Below are positions 34,341 through 45,697 of a DNA stretch of 64,000 nucleotides, piece by piece. The notes below the pieces were generated by a model, which was not told where the DNA came from, searched no databases, and worked only from the letters and a program-made list of their open reading frames with translations. Position 1 is the first letter of the stretch. The number at the start of each line of letters is the position of its first letter. The DNA comes from Strigamia acuminata. Taxonomy: Eukaryota > Arthropoda > Chilopoda > Geophilomorpha > Linotaeniidae. A program made the position numbers and the translations under genes. The stretch is taken from contig OX442322.1 of NCBI GenBank assembly GCA_949358305.1, positions 7,378,001-7,442,000 on the forward strand, read 5' to 3'.

Positions 34341-34667
34341 AAAATCATTGAAAATTTAAATATTTTTTATCTGTCTTATACTATGAATTAATTTCGACAG
34401 TTAATTCATCAAAATTATCTTCTGAATTCTCTAAACACAACATTAATATTAAATAAAAATAAATAGAAAGTGAATAACAATTTAAAAAACTAAAATTAAT
34501 AATTGTTGGAATTATATAAAAATAATTTGACTTTTTTATTTTATTTTTTACAAATTAATTTTATTTAAAAAAAATTTAAAACAAATAGCAAGCATTTGGA
34601 TATTTTGTTGTTGTAATAATTTAAGTGTTTTGATCCAAATAAATATTGACTGAAATTTGAAAATGAC
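34341..34667 (+). repeat. 327-bp direct repeat, left copy
   Basis: Nearly identical to 44784-45111 (starts AAAATCATTGAAAATTTAA, ends TGAAATTTGAAAATGAC). Same orientation, about 10.4 kb apart, bracketing the BEL, inverted-repeat element and GC-rich gene block. AT-rich, non-coding. Confidence 0.9.
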
Positions 34668-34765
34668 AATGTCTAATCCAAAATGTCTAAAAAGTAAGCC
34701 GAAATGTCTAATGTAAAAATTTCTAATCCAAAATGTCTAATGACTAATAATGACTAAACGAAACG
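34664..34765 (+). repeat. Short tandem AATGTCTAA-type repeats
   Basis: AATGTCTAA or a close variant occurs about five times (TCTAATCCAAAATGTCTAA pattern) between the 327-bp repeat and the truncated BEL pol. The last copy runs into the first codons of the pol frame. Confidence 0.7.
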
Positions 34766-37700
34766 TTTACTTCTTTTATGACCCTTGCGCATCCGCAACC
34801 CTTCTCTACGCCTACATGAACCAATTAGCCAACACGCTTAAACGAATCGATGCAAATGAGGACTATAAAAAACGTTACGACGACTCAATGTGGCAGTACA
34901 TCGAGGAAAATCACGCGGAGGAAGTCCCAAAGGAGGAACGTTTTCTCAAGAAGGGGATATATAATATACCTCACCACCCCGTCATAAAGGAGGATCGAGA
35001 TACTTCCAAATTTAGAGTCGTGTTTAACGCGTCTTCATCCAAGAAGGGAAAACTTTCCCTCAATGACTGTTTATTTCCGGGACCTTCCCTCAACCCTGAC
35101 TTAATTCTTGTTGTTGTGAGATTTCGTCTATATTGCATCCCGATAATAGCGGATATCAAGCAGGCATTTCTGCAGGTTATGATCAACCCGACTCAAAGAA
35201 ACTTTTTACGCTTTCTGTGGGTGGCTCGTGATTATTTTAAGCAGCCTTATTCGTGGCAAAACCTGTGGAACAACATTATGATCCTGAGAATGATCGTCGT
35301 GCCCTTTGGTGTTATTTCCTCACCATTCCTCCTATGCGCCACCATTCGAAAACATGCAAAACAATTCGAGAAAACACACGCAAAAGAAGTTGATGCGCTA
35401 GATGATGGAATTTTTATGGATGACTTAACATCTGGAGGAGATTTTCCAGCCGACACGACGACACATTGCGAGAGATTAAAAATGATTTTAGACAGCGGAA
35501 AACTTCCCCTTGTGAAGTGGGCGACTTGCAGTAAAGACGTCTTCGAGAACTTGAAAAAAGAGGGATTCCACATGCGGGGCGAGGAATTTTCTAGTCTTGG
35601 AATCATTAAAATGCTCGGCATACTGTGGGACACAGAAAAGGACATGATAATGTTTAAAATACCGAAAATTGAAAAAATTCCGATTACAAAGCGAGAAGTT
35701 GTCTCATTTTTAGCTTCAATTTTTGATCCCATGGGACTCTTGGCTCCTGTGATTCTGCAAATGAAATTGCTCATTCAAGCGATCTGGGCTCGGACGAAAA
35801 AATGGGATGAAAAGATTCTTGATTCAGAGAAAAAAGAAATTGAAGAATGGAATTCCGACATCCAACAACTCAAGGAACTAAAAGTTCAACGTTGGTTAAA
35901 TACTTATTCAGGTCAGGAAATAACCCTAGAAGTTTTTTGTGACGCCAGCACAAAAGCATTTGGCTGCACGATTTTTGTCGTCAACGTGGAGGGCAAAAGA
36001 ACATTGTTGTTAAGTAAATGCCGAATTGCGCCGGCCAAAAAGGTTACTCTTCCTCGACTCGAATTAACAGCAGCAGTGGTTGGAGTCAGAATGACAAAAT
36101 ATCTGCTCGAGAACTTTCTTCCTGGATACCCCGTCACTGAAGTTCGTTACTACTCGGACTCCACTATCACACTCGCCTGGATTAATTCTGAAAAAAATGC
36201 ATGGAAACCGTATGTCTCAAACCGTGTTCAGGAAATTATTTCCTTTTCCAAGCCTGAACAATGGTCTCATGTACCAACCGAATTCAACCCAGCTGACCTA
36301 TTGACCCGTCCACACAACTCAAAAACATTGATGAACAACAAACTTTGGTGGGACGGAGTTGATGTTTCAAAACTGGAAAAGAAGGAAGTTATACAGGAAA
36401 ACCCACCCGATGAAGAAAGAAAATTAATTGTTATGACTATTCAAGTAAAAGAGAATTTTATTTACAAATTTTTCCGACGTTTTAGCAATTACAACCGACT
36501 TTTGAGAGTGTTTTCCTACATAATGAGATGGAAAAATCAACTTGTTCGCGGTGAGCCCCTCTCGCCACTCGAGTTGGAGGCAAACCAACTGAAGATCTTA
36601 AAACTTTCGCAGAAATTACATTTTTTGGAGGAAGTTGAAGACGTGAAAAACAAAAGGGAATTGAGCAAACATTCCACTTTGAGGAATTTCGAACTCTTTA
36701 TTGACGAAAATGGATTACTTAGACTTCATAGCCGTTTGAAAAAATCTTTATTGACATTTGATGAAGTCTATCCGATTATTTTACATTACGATAGTTGGAT
36801 AACACGACTGTTGATCAGAAAGGCACATCTAGAACTACTTCACGGTGATATTAGTGAAACCCTTTATCACTTACGTGAACAATTTTGGATCATAAGAGGA
36901 AGGAAAACAATTCAAACAGTTATTCGAGAATGTGCAATTTGCAGACGTGCTAAACTTGCGAGAAATAACCCTTCTACTGGTGACCTTCCCACTGAACGTG
37001 TAACTCCAGCGGCTCCATTCCAACACACTGGAATTGATCATCTTGGACCCATTTATGTTGGCAACAACAAAAAAGAACGGAAAAAGGTTTATATTCTTTT
37101 ATTCACGTGTATGGTGACAAGAAGCCTACATTTAGAAGTGTCCGAAGACCTTTCTGTTCCCAAGTTTTTGTTAGCAATGCGAAGATTTGGAGCTCGCTTT
37201 GGATATCCTGCCAAAATATTCTCAGATAATAGCAAAACATTCGAACGTGGTAGTGTGGAGTTACAATCATGGGGCAAGCTCATTGGCCACAAGGACATAC
37301 AGACTTTCCTATCGGAAAAAAGAGTGTTATGGACTTTTATTCCACCACTGTCCCCCTGGATGGGAGGGGCATGGGAACGCCTTGTCCGTTCAGTTAAAGA
37401 TAAACTTCGAAAAACTTTGCTTCGATATACCGTTGATTTGGAGACTCTTCAAACCTTAGCTTTGGAAATTAGTTCCGTATTAAATTCAAGACCTTTATCC
37501 TACGTTCCCGACAGTGTTGATGGAGGCAGAATTTTGGCACCTGAAAATTTTTTAACCGGTGGTTTACCAAAATACCTTATAAACAAAAAATTGAGTGCCA
37601 TCAAAAAGACAGATTTAAGAAAATTAGACATTAAACGAAGACAGTTCATTTGGGAATTTTGGAGAGTGTGGAGAAAAAGTTACCTTATGCAATTGCGAAA

Positions 37701-37923
37701 TTTTTACGAGACCAAAGGCGATAAAAATTTCAAAAACCCCAAAGTGAATCAGATCGTGTTGTTAGAAAAAATAGGAACAAATCCCTATTTTTGGCCACTT
37801 GCCCGGATAAAGGAGATTTTTCCAGGTGAGGATGGTTTTACTCGAGTCATTAAAGTAGTGCTACCAGATGGACGTGAACTGAAAAGATCAGTTAAGCATG
37901 TGAGAGCTCTTGAACTGGACTGA
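34750..37923 (+). pseudogene. BEL/Pao retrotransposon pol, 5'-truncated (RT, RNase H, integrase)
   Basis: One open frame of 1057 codons. Order: BEL/Pao reverse transcriptase (HHPVIKEDRDTSKFRVVFNA, DIKQAFLQV, catalytic IFMDDLTSG near residue 225); RNase H-like region (EVFCDASTKAFG, YYSDSTITLAWI, PADLLTR); integrase zinc-binding region (HLELLHG ... CAICRR); rve core (TGIDHLGP, FSDNSKTF, GAWERLV giving D,D,E); and the C-terminal DUF5641-type tail (NPYFWPLARI, VKHVRALELD). Gag and protease are absent, so the ATG at 34750 is simply the first Met after the break and sits in unrelated repeats. The pol frame itself has no stop. The normal 3' LTR does not follow: a 102-bp copy of internal sequence does. 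Confidence 0.9.
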
Positions 37924-37939
37924 TTTGTTTGAGCTCGTT

Positions 37940-38041
37940 GTGTTTTCCTACATAATGAGATGGAAAAATCAACTTGTTCGCGGTGAGCCCCTCTCGCCAC
38001 TCGAGTTGGAGGCAAACCAACTGAAGATCTTAAAACTTTCG
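37940..38041 (+). repeat. 102-bp duplicate of internal BEL sequence fused after the pol stop
   Basis: Identical by eye to 36508-36609. The joint falls at GTGTTTTC, an octamer present both in the true BEL downstream sequence (as seen in the inverted copy) and in the internal donor site. This pattern is expected from microhomology-guided template switching. Confidence 0.85.
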
Positions 38042-39501
38042 TATTGTTAAATTCGTACGAAAACCGCGCTGAGAACACAAATCCGCACTGAAAACTATTG
38101 TTGAATGCATGGAGCATTGATGGGAACACCGTTGATTAATATCCAATGGAGTGCTGAATCAATGGCTAATCCAGGGAAAGGCTTAACTACTCGCGCCACA
38201 TTGCTTAATTAACATGAAACGGGAGTAAAATTAAAAACAACTTCTTTAATCTAAGTTAAACAGAAGAGTGAAGAAAATACATCAATTACATTGGTTCTTT
38301 TGGAACCGCACATGCGCAGTAACCATTACGGCACGCGCCAAGCCGATAGCGGCGAAATACATTAACAAAAGAAACTCCGTTGTCATAGCAACGGAGGAAA
38401 CGAAATCACAGCAAAGTTGTAGTTACATAAAAACTGCACGAAATAAAGATTGTGACATACTAAAATGATCACAAGAATACCAGGAATATTTAATCTAATC
38501 ACAACAATAAGATCTGAAAAGTAAAACAGTGCAAACGGAGCAAAAACAATGATCGTCAAGCAGACGATCGAGACAGCCAATCAGCGTCAAGCAAAATGAT
38601 GTCATCAAAACATTTGAATTCCGAACGGAATAAAAATGCAAAAATAGCAAAGAATACAGGTGAAAACACTTCGAAATGAAATAATAAATAAGTATAATAG
38701 TATAATAAATTCAAAGCAAACGATTACATCATCAAAATTGCCGATAAATCAACATGGCGCCCAACGGTCACCTAATCGGCGGCAAAGCAACACAGTTTGA
38801 AAATACAAGTTTAAGATTTGAACAAAAACACCTGACAATGTTGAAATAAATATAGGAAATATAATTTCCCGAACAAAATCACACTATTTAATCAAAACTA
38901 CACAGAAATGGATCGTAACACGAACGAAACGAACATCGTCGGCCGCGCCCATATGGTGGCCGACGACGAACGTTCGTAACGACGAAACGAAAACTCTATG
39001 ACAAAATCTGAGCACACCAAACGAAAGAGCACACCGGAATTAGTACAAAACAATACTAAAACACAACAAAACTACCATAAAAAGGTGAAAACGAAACGTT
39101 AGAAGTTCTGAAATAATAAGACTAGGAATTGAAAAATGACGTCACGCGTATAGCGTAACTGTGCTGCATTTCGACGAATGCACTCAAAAATGCCGTACAA
39201 CTAGAAAAATGCATTAGAATTGATAAAATAAAACAAAATACGCAATAAAATACTGAAAATAAGTGACAATAAATTGAATTATCCCATTTCACAACACTAA
39301 AACACTAAATAACATTGAAAAAGTTTAATAAGTCAAAATTCCTGTAAAGTGAAAAATATCATTTAATTATGAAAAATAAAACACTAAAGGAAAATTAAAC
39401 AAATCAAAGCAAATTAGTAATATTTATTGACACAATCTCAGCACAACAATTCTTCCACGCTGTCTTGCAACAGCGAATTGCCGGCGAGAGAACAGAGAAG
39501 A
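38042..39501 (-). repeat. Sequence between the BEL inverted repeats, probable 3' LTR of the minus-strand BEL copy
   Basis: Read on the minus strand it follows directly after the pol stop of the 39526-41064 copy, starting TGTGTTTTCTC near 39508, with an AATAAA near its start. It is about 1.46 kb, AT-rich and without coding frames. An LTR or 3' flank is likely, but the second LTR needed to prove it is not in the window. Confidence 0.4.
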
Positions 39502-39525
39502 GAAAACACAACGAGCTCAAACAAA

Positions 39526-41064
39526 TCAGTCCAGTTCAAGAGCTCTCACATGCTTAACTGATCTTTTCAGTTCACGTCCATCTGGTAGCACTACTTTAAT
39601 GACTCGAGTAAAACCATCCTCACCTGGAAAAATCTCCTTTATCCGGGCAAGTGGCCAAAAATAGGGATTTGTTCCTATTTTTTCTAACAACACGATCTGA
39701 TTCACTTTGGGGTTTTTGAAATTTTTATCGCCTTTGGTCTCGTAAAAATTTCGCAATTGCATAAGGTAACTTTTTCTCCACACTCTCCAAAATTCCCAAA
39801 TGAACTGTCTTCGTTTAATGTCTAATTTTCTTAAATCTGTCTTTTTGATGGCACTTAATTTTTTGTTTATAAGGTATTTTGGTAAACCACCGGTTAAAAA
39901 ATTTTCAGGTGCCAAAATTCTGCCTCCATCAACACTGTCGGGAACGTAGGATAAAGGTCTTGAATTTAATACGGAACTAATTTCCAAAGCTAAGGTTTGA
40001 AGAGTCTCCAAATCAACGGTATATCGAAGCAAAGTTTTTCGAAGTTTATCTTTAACTGAACGGACAAGGCGTTCCCATGCCCCTCCCATCCAGGGGGACA
40101 GTGGTGGAATAAAAGTCCATAACACTCTTTTTTCCGATAGGAAAGTCTGTATGTCCTTGTGGCCAATGAGCTTGCCCCATGATTGTAACTCCACACTACC
40201 ACGTTCGAATGTTTTGCTATTATCTGAGAATATTTTGGCAGGATATCCAAAGCGAGCTCCAAATCTTCGCATTGCTAACAAAAACTTGGGAACAGAAAGG
40301 TCTTCGGACACTTCTAAATGTAGGCTTCTTGTCACCATACACGTGAATAAAAGAATATAAACCTTTTTCCGTTCTTTTTTGTTGTTGCCAACATAAATGG
40401 GTCCAAGATGATCAATTCCAGTGTGTTGGAATGGAGCCGCTGGAGTTACACGTTCAGTGGGAAGGTCACCAGTAGAAGGGTTATTTCTCGCAAGTTTAGC
40501 ACGTCTGCAAATTGCACATTCTCGAATAACTGTTTGAATTGTTTTCCTTCCTCTTATGATCCAAAATTGTTCACGTAAGTGATAAAGGGTTTCACTAATA
40601 TCACCGTGAAGTAGTTCTAGATGTGCCTTTCTGATCAACAGTCGTGTTATCCAACTATCGTAATGTAAAATAATCGGATAGACTTCATCAAATGTCAATA
40701 AAGATTTTTTCAAACGGCTATGAAGTCTAAGTAATCCATTTTCGTCAATAAAGAGTTCGAAATTCCTCAAAGTGGAATGTTTGCTCAATTCCCTTTTGTT
40801 TTTCACGTCTTCAACTTCCTCCAAAAAATGTAATTTCTGCGAAAGTTTTAAGATCTTCAGTTGGTTTGCCTCCAACTCGAGTGGCGAGAGGGGCTCACCG
40901 CGAACAAGTTGATTTTTCCATCTCATTGTGTAGGAAAACACTCTCAAAAGTCGGTTGTAATTGCTAAAACGTCGGAAAAATTTGTAAATAAAATTCTCTT
41001 TTACTTGAATAGTCATAACAATTAATTTTCTTTCTTCATCGGGTGGGTTTTCCTGTATAACTTC
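39526..41064 (-). pseudogene. Inverted copy of the BEL pol 3' half (integrase end)
   Basis: From 41064 to 39502 this is the reverse complement of 36385-37947 with about one visible amino-acid change (SYIMRW becomes SYTMRW). The open part starts MTIQVKENF at 41016 and runs to the same stop at 39526. It carries the integrase zinc finger, D,D,E core and C-terminal tail but no RT. It forms a 1.56-kb inverted repeat with the plus-strand copy around a 1.55-kb spacer. Confidence 0.9.
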
Positions 41065-41107
41065 GTTACAAGTTGAGCGTTATAATTTTGAGGAAAAAAT
41101 TGTGTTT

Positions 41108-41554
41108 TTAATTAAAAACATTTAATACCAGGAAGGAAGAAAGTATTGCCCAACATATGTGATACAGTAATACATGCTTACCAGGGGACACGTGCGGACC
41201 TTGGTCCTTGAAAACAGCTGGTGGTTGTTTATCTGCATTCATCTCAAAATTATGAATAGTTTCCTTAATTAGCATTAACTTAAAAAAAATCGATATCTGA
41301 TTTCGATTACTTTGAACTTGATAAAATTCAAATTCGCGAGGGTGTTTTTCTGTCTCCTGTTTCGAGTCAGTGCAAGACAATACAGGTCGTAGTTGCTGGC
41401 CGTCCCTTTCCTTTGGACAGACATGAACGAGGTATTTACTATTGTTAATTGCAGTTTGGCGCCCACTTTGCGGCGAGCACACGTCAACATTTTCGCTGCA
41501 AAACTGGCATGAATTCATGTGTAAATGGCATGAATTCATGTGGAAATGGCACAA
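41108..41554 (-). CDS. Unrecognised small ORF, possibly an exon with donor
   Basis: Minus-strand frame starting MCHFHMNSCHLHMNSCQFC, Cys/His-rich because of an 18-bp direct repeat (GGCATGAATTCATGTG twice) at its start. A GTAAGC donor on the minus strand at 41181 would end the coding part after KDQGPHVSP. A distant likeness to a Nanos-type zinc finger (CxxC, DGQ..RPVL) was considered but is too weak to name. Confidence 0.25.
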   Translation of the reverse strand: MCHFHMNSCHLHMNSCQFCSENVDVCSPQSGRQTAINNSKYLVHVCPKERDGQQLRPVLSCTDSKQETEKHPREFEFYQVQSNRNQISIFFKLMLIKETIHNFEMNADKQPPAVFKDQGPHVSPGKHVLLYHICWAILSSFLVLNVFN

Positions 41555-41642
41555 AACTGCCTAAACATACATTTTTGTGCTCAGCAAGTGCATAAAAATA
41601 TATTTTTTGATATATTATTATTATTTTTAATATATTATATTA

Positions 41643-42446
41643 CCGTAAAGCGGGGTGACTTTGGCTTAAGGGGTGAGATTACCCCAAAATGAAAAAAAAG
41701 ATTTGTTGCATTGCCAAAGACAGGCAGCAAGAAATATTTACAATTAAAAAATATGGAAGTATACTATAAAGTATGCTCTTTCACACTATTCAGCTGGATT
41801 TTATCTCAGCATGCACACAAAACTAAAAAAAATTCATAAGTGGATGCATATTTTGGCTTAAAAAAAGAAACACTGGGGTGACTTTACACCACCCCAACAG
41901 ATGGGGTGACATGAGCTTTGTAATATTATTTTTTGATTGTTTTGTTCCTATTTGTTAATTTTTCTATCTTTAAACACCTGTGATTATTTATGACATTTTT
42001 AATGCAGTTTTTTTGTTGTTTCAATTTTTTGTAAGAAATAAATTTCTAATGTTCTTATAATTAAGTCATGATCACATAAGAATTTATAAACTGAACATCA
42101 AAAATGTCAGAAAAACTTTAAAATGTGACAAAATGATTTTTAAATGTTTTCTGATAAAATCTTATTATAATTATTATTATAATTATTACCTGATTAAACA
42201 TTATCATTGGATTTCAATGGTTTTCCAATTGATGGCCAAAGTCACCCCAAGCAGGTGTGACATTGGTCAGCTGAATTAAAATTTTTTATTTTTAAATGTA
42301 ATAACTATAATTTTTTTTTAAACTTGCCATTGTTTAGCACATACAAATATACACCTTCCATTAAATTTTTATAACAATATGATTATTACTACGATTGTTA
42401 TTGAAATCTGCAACAAAAAATGGCACAAAGTCACCCCGCTTTACGG
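41643..42446. mobile_element. Non-autonomous terminal-inverted-repeat element (804 bp, TA target duplication)
   Basis: Perfect 21-bp terminal inverted repeats starting CCGTAAAGCGGGGTGAC, flanked on both sides by TA (41641-41642 and 42447-42448) as in Tc1/mariner-type insertions. Internal GGGGTGAC motifs recur at about 41876, 41903 and (inverted) 42239. There is no transposase frame, so this is a MITE-like element. It ends 75 bp before the GC-rich gene at 42522. Confidence 0.85.
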
Positions 42447-42521
42447 TATGTTATTTTCAACCCATTTTTTCGTCTTCTCCTTGATATTGTTTATTAATTT
42501 TTTTTTTATTTTATTATTTAG

Positions 42522-44731
42522 AATTCGGGAAACGGAGGAGGAGATGGGAGCGAACAGTGGCATATCTGCCCTGTTTGCTCAGGGGAACGATGGGAACTAT
42601 CGGCGGGCGGTTGGGAGTCGCCGTGCGGCAACTGCCTCGGCATGGGGTTAGTGCACTTCTCTATCCCCAGGCAGAGGTGGTATGCGCGCTACTCACAACG
42701 ACCGGGCAGCGACCGGAGTCGCGCCCGTTCGATGGTATCTTGGATGAGCGTCGACTCGTGGGAGAAACGGATGCAGGAGCTGTTGCGACGCGGGCATGCC
42801 CTACTACCACGTGGTTTGACGGTGGAAGCTGTCAGAGTACGGGACGGGCAGCCTGGTCCGTCGGGTTCTGCGCCTTCGGCACCAAGGGTTCAGGCGGGGC
42901 GGGCGGCTTCGGCAGAGGCCCCAGCCCAGCCGAACCCGAAGCGCCAGAAGCAAGAACCAGCGCCGTCGAAGTGGACGGAAGAGATGACCGTGCGGCTAGA
43001 GACCACGTTAGCGGAGTGGCGGATTTCCCGCCCGCACGCAACTGCGGTTCAGATCGAGTCCGCAGGGAAGCTGCTGCGCCGTCGTATCAAAGATAATGCG
43101 AGGAAGGCGCGGTCTGCCGAGGCGGCGAGGCAAGCGGTGGCTGAGGCCGACGCTGCCGCCGTACCACAACTCGCACAGCAGTCGCGGGAGTCCGGTAGCA
43201 GCGGGCAGGCCGTTGTGGTCGTTCCGATGGCTATCGTCCTTCCCGTGGTCGACAGTGCGCCGGAACCCGTGCAGCAGATAGAGGTGGTCGAGGACGAGGT
43301 ACAGGCTGAACCAGCAGTGTCCCTCGCTCTGGACCTTCCCGGAGTGTCAGGCGAACAGGTGGTCGAGATGCGTTCGGTGGAGACCGGTTGCAGTGAGCAG
43401 GCAATTGCTTGCGCTTCACTCGCACACGGAATCCCCGTGGCGCAGTTTGCCTCACCGCACCTGGACTAGACTTGCGTCGCTTGCGGGATGGTCGAAGCAG
43501 TCATCGCCTCGCGAGGTGTGTATTGTTTCCCAGAGGCAGGACGGCGCTTGCGCCGAACTGCCGATGGAGCAATCCCAAGCGCCGGCATTGAAGACGAAGT
43601 AATGCAGTTGTCCGTCACGGAGGACGATGTGCCGCAATTGTCATTGTTAGAGCTTGTGTCCCTCAAAGCACAACTTCTGCGGTGCGGCGACCCCGAGATG
43701 GACGACACGGGTTTAGAGGCTGCCGGAGGAGGCGAAGGACCTTCCCAGGAACCACGCCCCTCTGGACAGCAAGAAGGAGCGGAGTTTTTGGAACCCGTGG
43801 AGGGTGAGATCCTGCTCGAAATCGCCGACTTACCGCCTGGTGCTCCAGTGGTCTGCACGGCGCTTGTCCTGAAGGCGATCCCACGCCTCAAGCATGCGCA
43901 CGCTCAGACGGTGGCGCTCTGGGTCGCCGAAGCGAAGCGGTGGAGGGAACTTCACCTGCGCTTTGTGGACGCGGCCGGGAGTGACATCAGGATGACCAGG
44001 GCTATCGCCCTGATCCGACAGAGGATGTGGATCATCCTCAACGTTCCACCTGTTGTGTCAGCCGCGGCACGGAGGATACGGTGGTATGAAACGGTCCGCA
44101 TCGTCGCGTGGTCAGTCGGTACTGCTATGAACGCGTGGTACCTCCACCTACCGTCCCCGTTCGTGGTCCAGACTTGGACACTGGAACAGACGGTGGGGGC
44201 GGACTACGCGGATTTCAACGCATCAATCTGCCGGGGCTACGTGGAGACACTAGCCGGACTCCCTAGGCTGACCAACAATCATGGTTTCCAGCGGATGTTC
44301 GTACCGGCGTCCCACGAGCCCGTACCTATCGTGATGCCACCGGAACTGGCGACGCACTCGCCGCCACCCCCACCTACGTACGAGGAGGTGCTGATGAAGC
44401 GGGTGCACAGGCAGAAGGCCTATCCCGACCAATTTAGCCCCGACGTCTGGGACCCAATCGAATCGACTCACGATGCACGCAAGCAGAAAGGGAAGGGGAA
44501 GAAGTCCCGAAGCGCTGCATCCATTGCGGCATCGAGAGAGGAAGCGGCGGCGCGACGCGCCTTGGCCCCAGTCAAGACGGCGACAACAGAGGAGGTGCCT
44601 CAGCTACCCCCCTGTTCGACGTCAGGAGCGACGGAAGCGGAGGACAGGCAAAGTGAGTTGGCCATTTTGGTTTGGTGTTTAATTTGATTTAATGGGATTT
44701 GTTTGTAGAAAGCTCTGATGAAAGGCATCAC
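42522..44731 (+). pseudogene. GC-rich unknown gene: Cys ribbon, internal amber codon, PPTY motif
   Basis: Coding begins after a T-rich acceptor (AG at 42520-42521) in the frame NSGNGGGDGSEQW; no start is visible, so an upstream exon is expected. Residues C16-x2-C19-x15-C35-x2-C38 could form a zinc ribbon. Then comes a basic helix-rich stretch (KWTEEMTVRLETTLAEW). A TAG at 43467-43469 interrupts the frame. The same frame continues for ~394 codons through a helical region (ALWVAEAKRWRELHLRF) and PPPPPTYEEV at 44361-44390, a PPxY-type late-domain motif. Exon end 44652 (GTGAGT) and acceptor at 44708 give a 56-bp intron and a stop soon after KSSDERHH. It is far GC-richer than its flanks. Gag-like origin, host gene or foreign gene are all open; I do not recognise it. 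Confidence 0.5.
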
Positions 44732-44783
44732 TGATGTGCGAGTCAAGTCCGAAGATGGCCGGCGTGAACGTGTAACGTGTAAC

Positions 44784-45111
44784 AAAAATCATTGAAAATT
44801 TAAATATTTTTTATCTGTCTTATACTATGAATTAATTTCGACAGTTAATTCATCAAAATTATCTTCTGAATTCTCTAAACACAACATTAATATTAAATAA
44901 AAATAAATAGAAAGTGAATAACAATTTAAAAAACTACAATTAATAATTGTTGGAATTATATAAAAATAATTTGAATTTTTTATTTTATTTTTTACAAATT
45001 AATTTTATTTAAAAAAAATTAAAAAAAAATAGTAAGCATTTGGATATTTTGTTGTTGTAATAATTGAAGTGTTTTGATCCAAATAAATATTGACTGAAAT
45101 TTGAAAATGAC
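44784..45111 (+). repeat. 327-bp direct repeat, right copy
   Basis: Right-hand partner of 34341-34667 with only scattered differences. It begins about 50 bp after the end of the GC-rich gene. Confidence 0.9.
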
Positions 45112-45697
45112 GTGATTTTTTTAAATTTAAAATTTAAAAAAAAATGCTTAAAAAAAGTTTGATATGGAAGCGAGTGCGAGTTAATTCATTTCTTTATTAG
45201 TTTATACCGTAATGAAAATATTTATTTGAATCTATTTAAATAAAAATGAAAAATAAAATTGTGTACAAACAAACGGTTCGTTTTTATCAAAAGAAATTGG
45301 TTTGTTTTACAATCGAAAAATTTGAAGAAGTTGCTTGGTCATAAAATAATACAGCCAAAATTGAAATCGGTGCCGTCGCGTTGGTGGTGGTTAGATTGCA
45401 CTTGCGATTCTTTGACATATAAATCATTCTGTCTAAGCTGCTCCAAGGAAGTCATGATCTGCTGACACGAGAGAGAATTTCGATCGATTCTGCGCACTCC
45501 ATGTAACGAGCCCAGTGCTGGAACGGCACGTCGCGCGTACGTGACCACGAAAGGCTTGTTTTAGGGGGTTTTGAAAAGGGGGAAAAATTCGTAAAAAAAA
45601 AGGTGAAATAGTTTAATTTGGGGGTGGAAAAGGTGGGGGTATTCCTTTTATTTTTGGGGAAAATACAGAGTATTTAGGGGCGTTTTGTCTATGACTT
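45112..45697. other. Intergenic DNA left of the gypsy element, with a possible minus-strand exon
   Basis: On the minus strand a TCAG acceptor at about 45468 precedes a frame MTSLEQLRQNDLYVKES... ending at 45339. It is coding-like in composition but unrecognised and without partner exons. The rest is AT-rich. ACTT at 45694-45697 is the left target duplication of the gypsy insertion. Confidence 0.3.

Noticed and set aside
41108-41554. Nanos-type zinc-finger gene
   Set aside because: The Cys/His spacing does not fit the CCHC pairs of Nanos, and part of the Cys/His richness comes from an 18-bp repeat.
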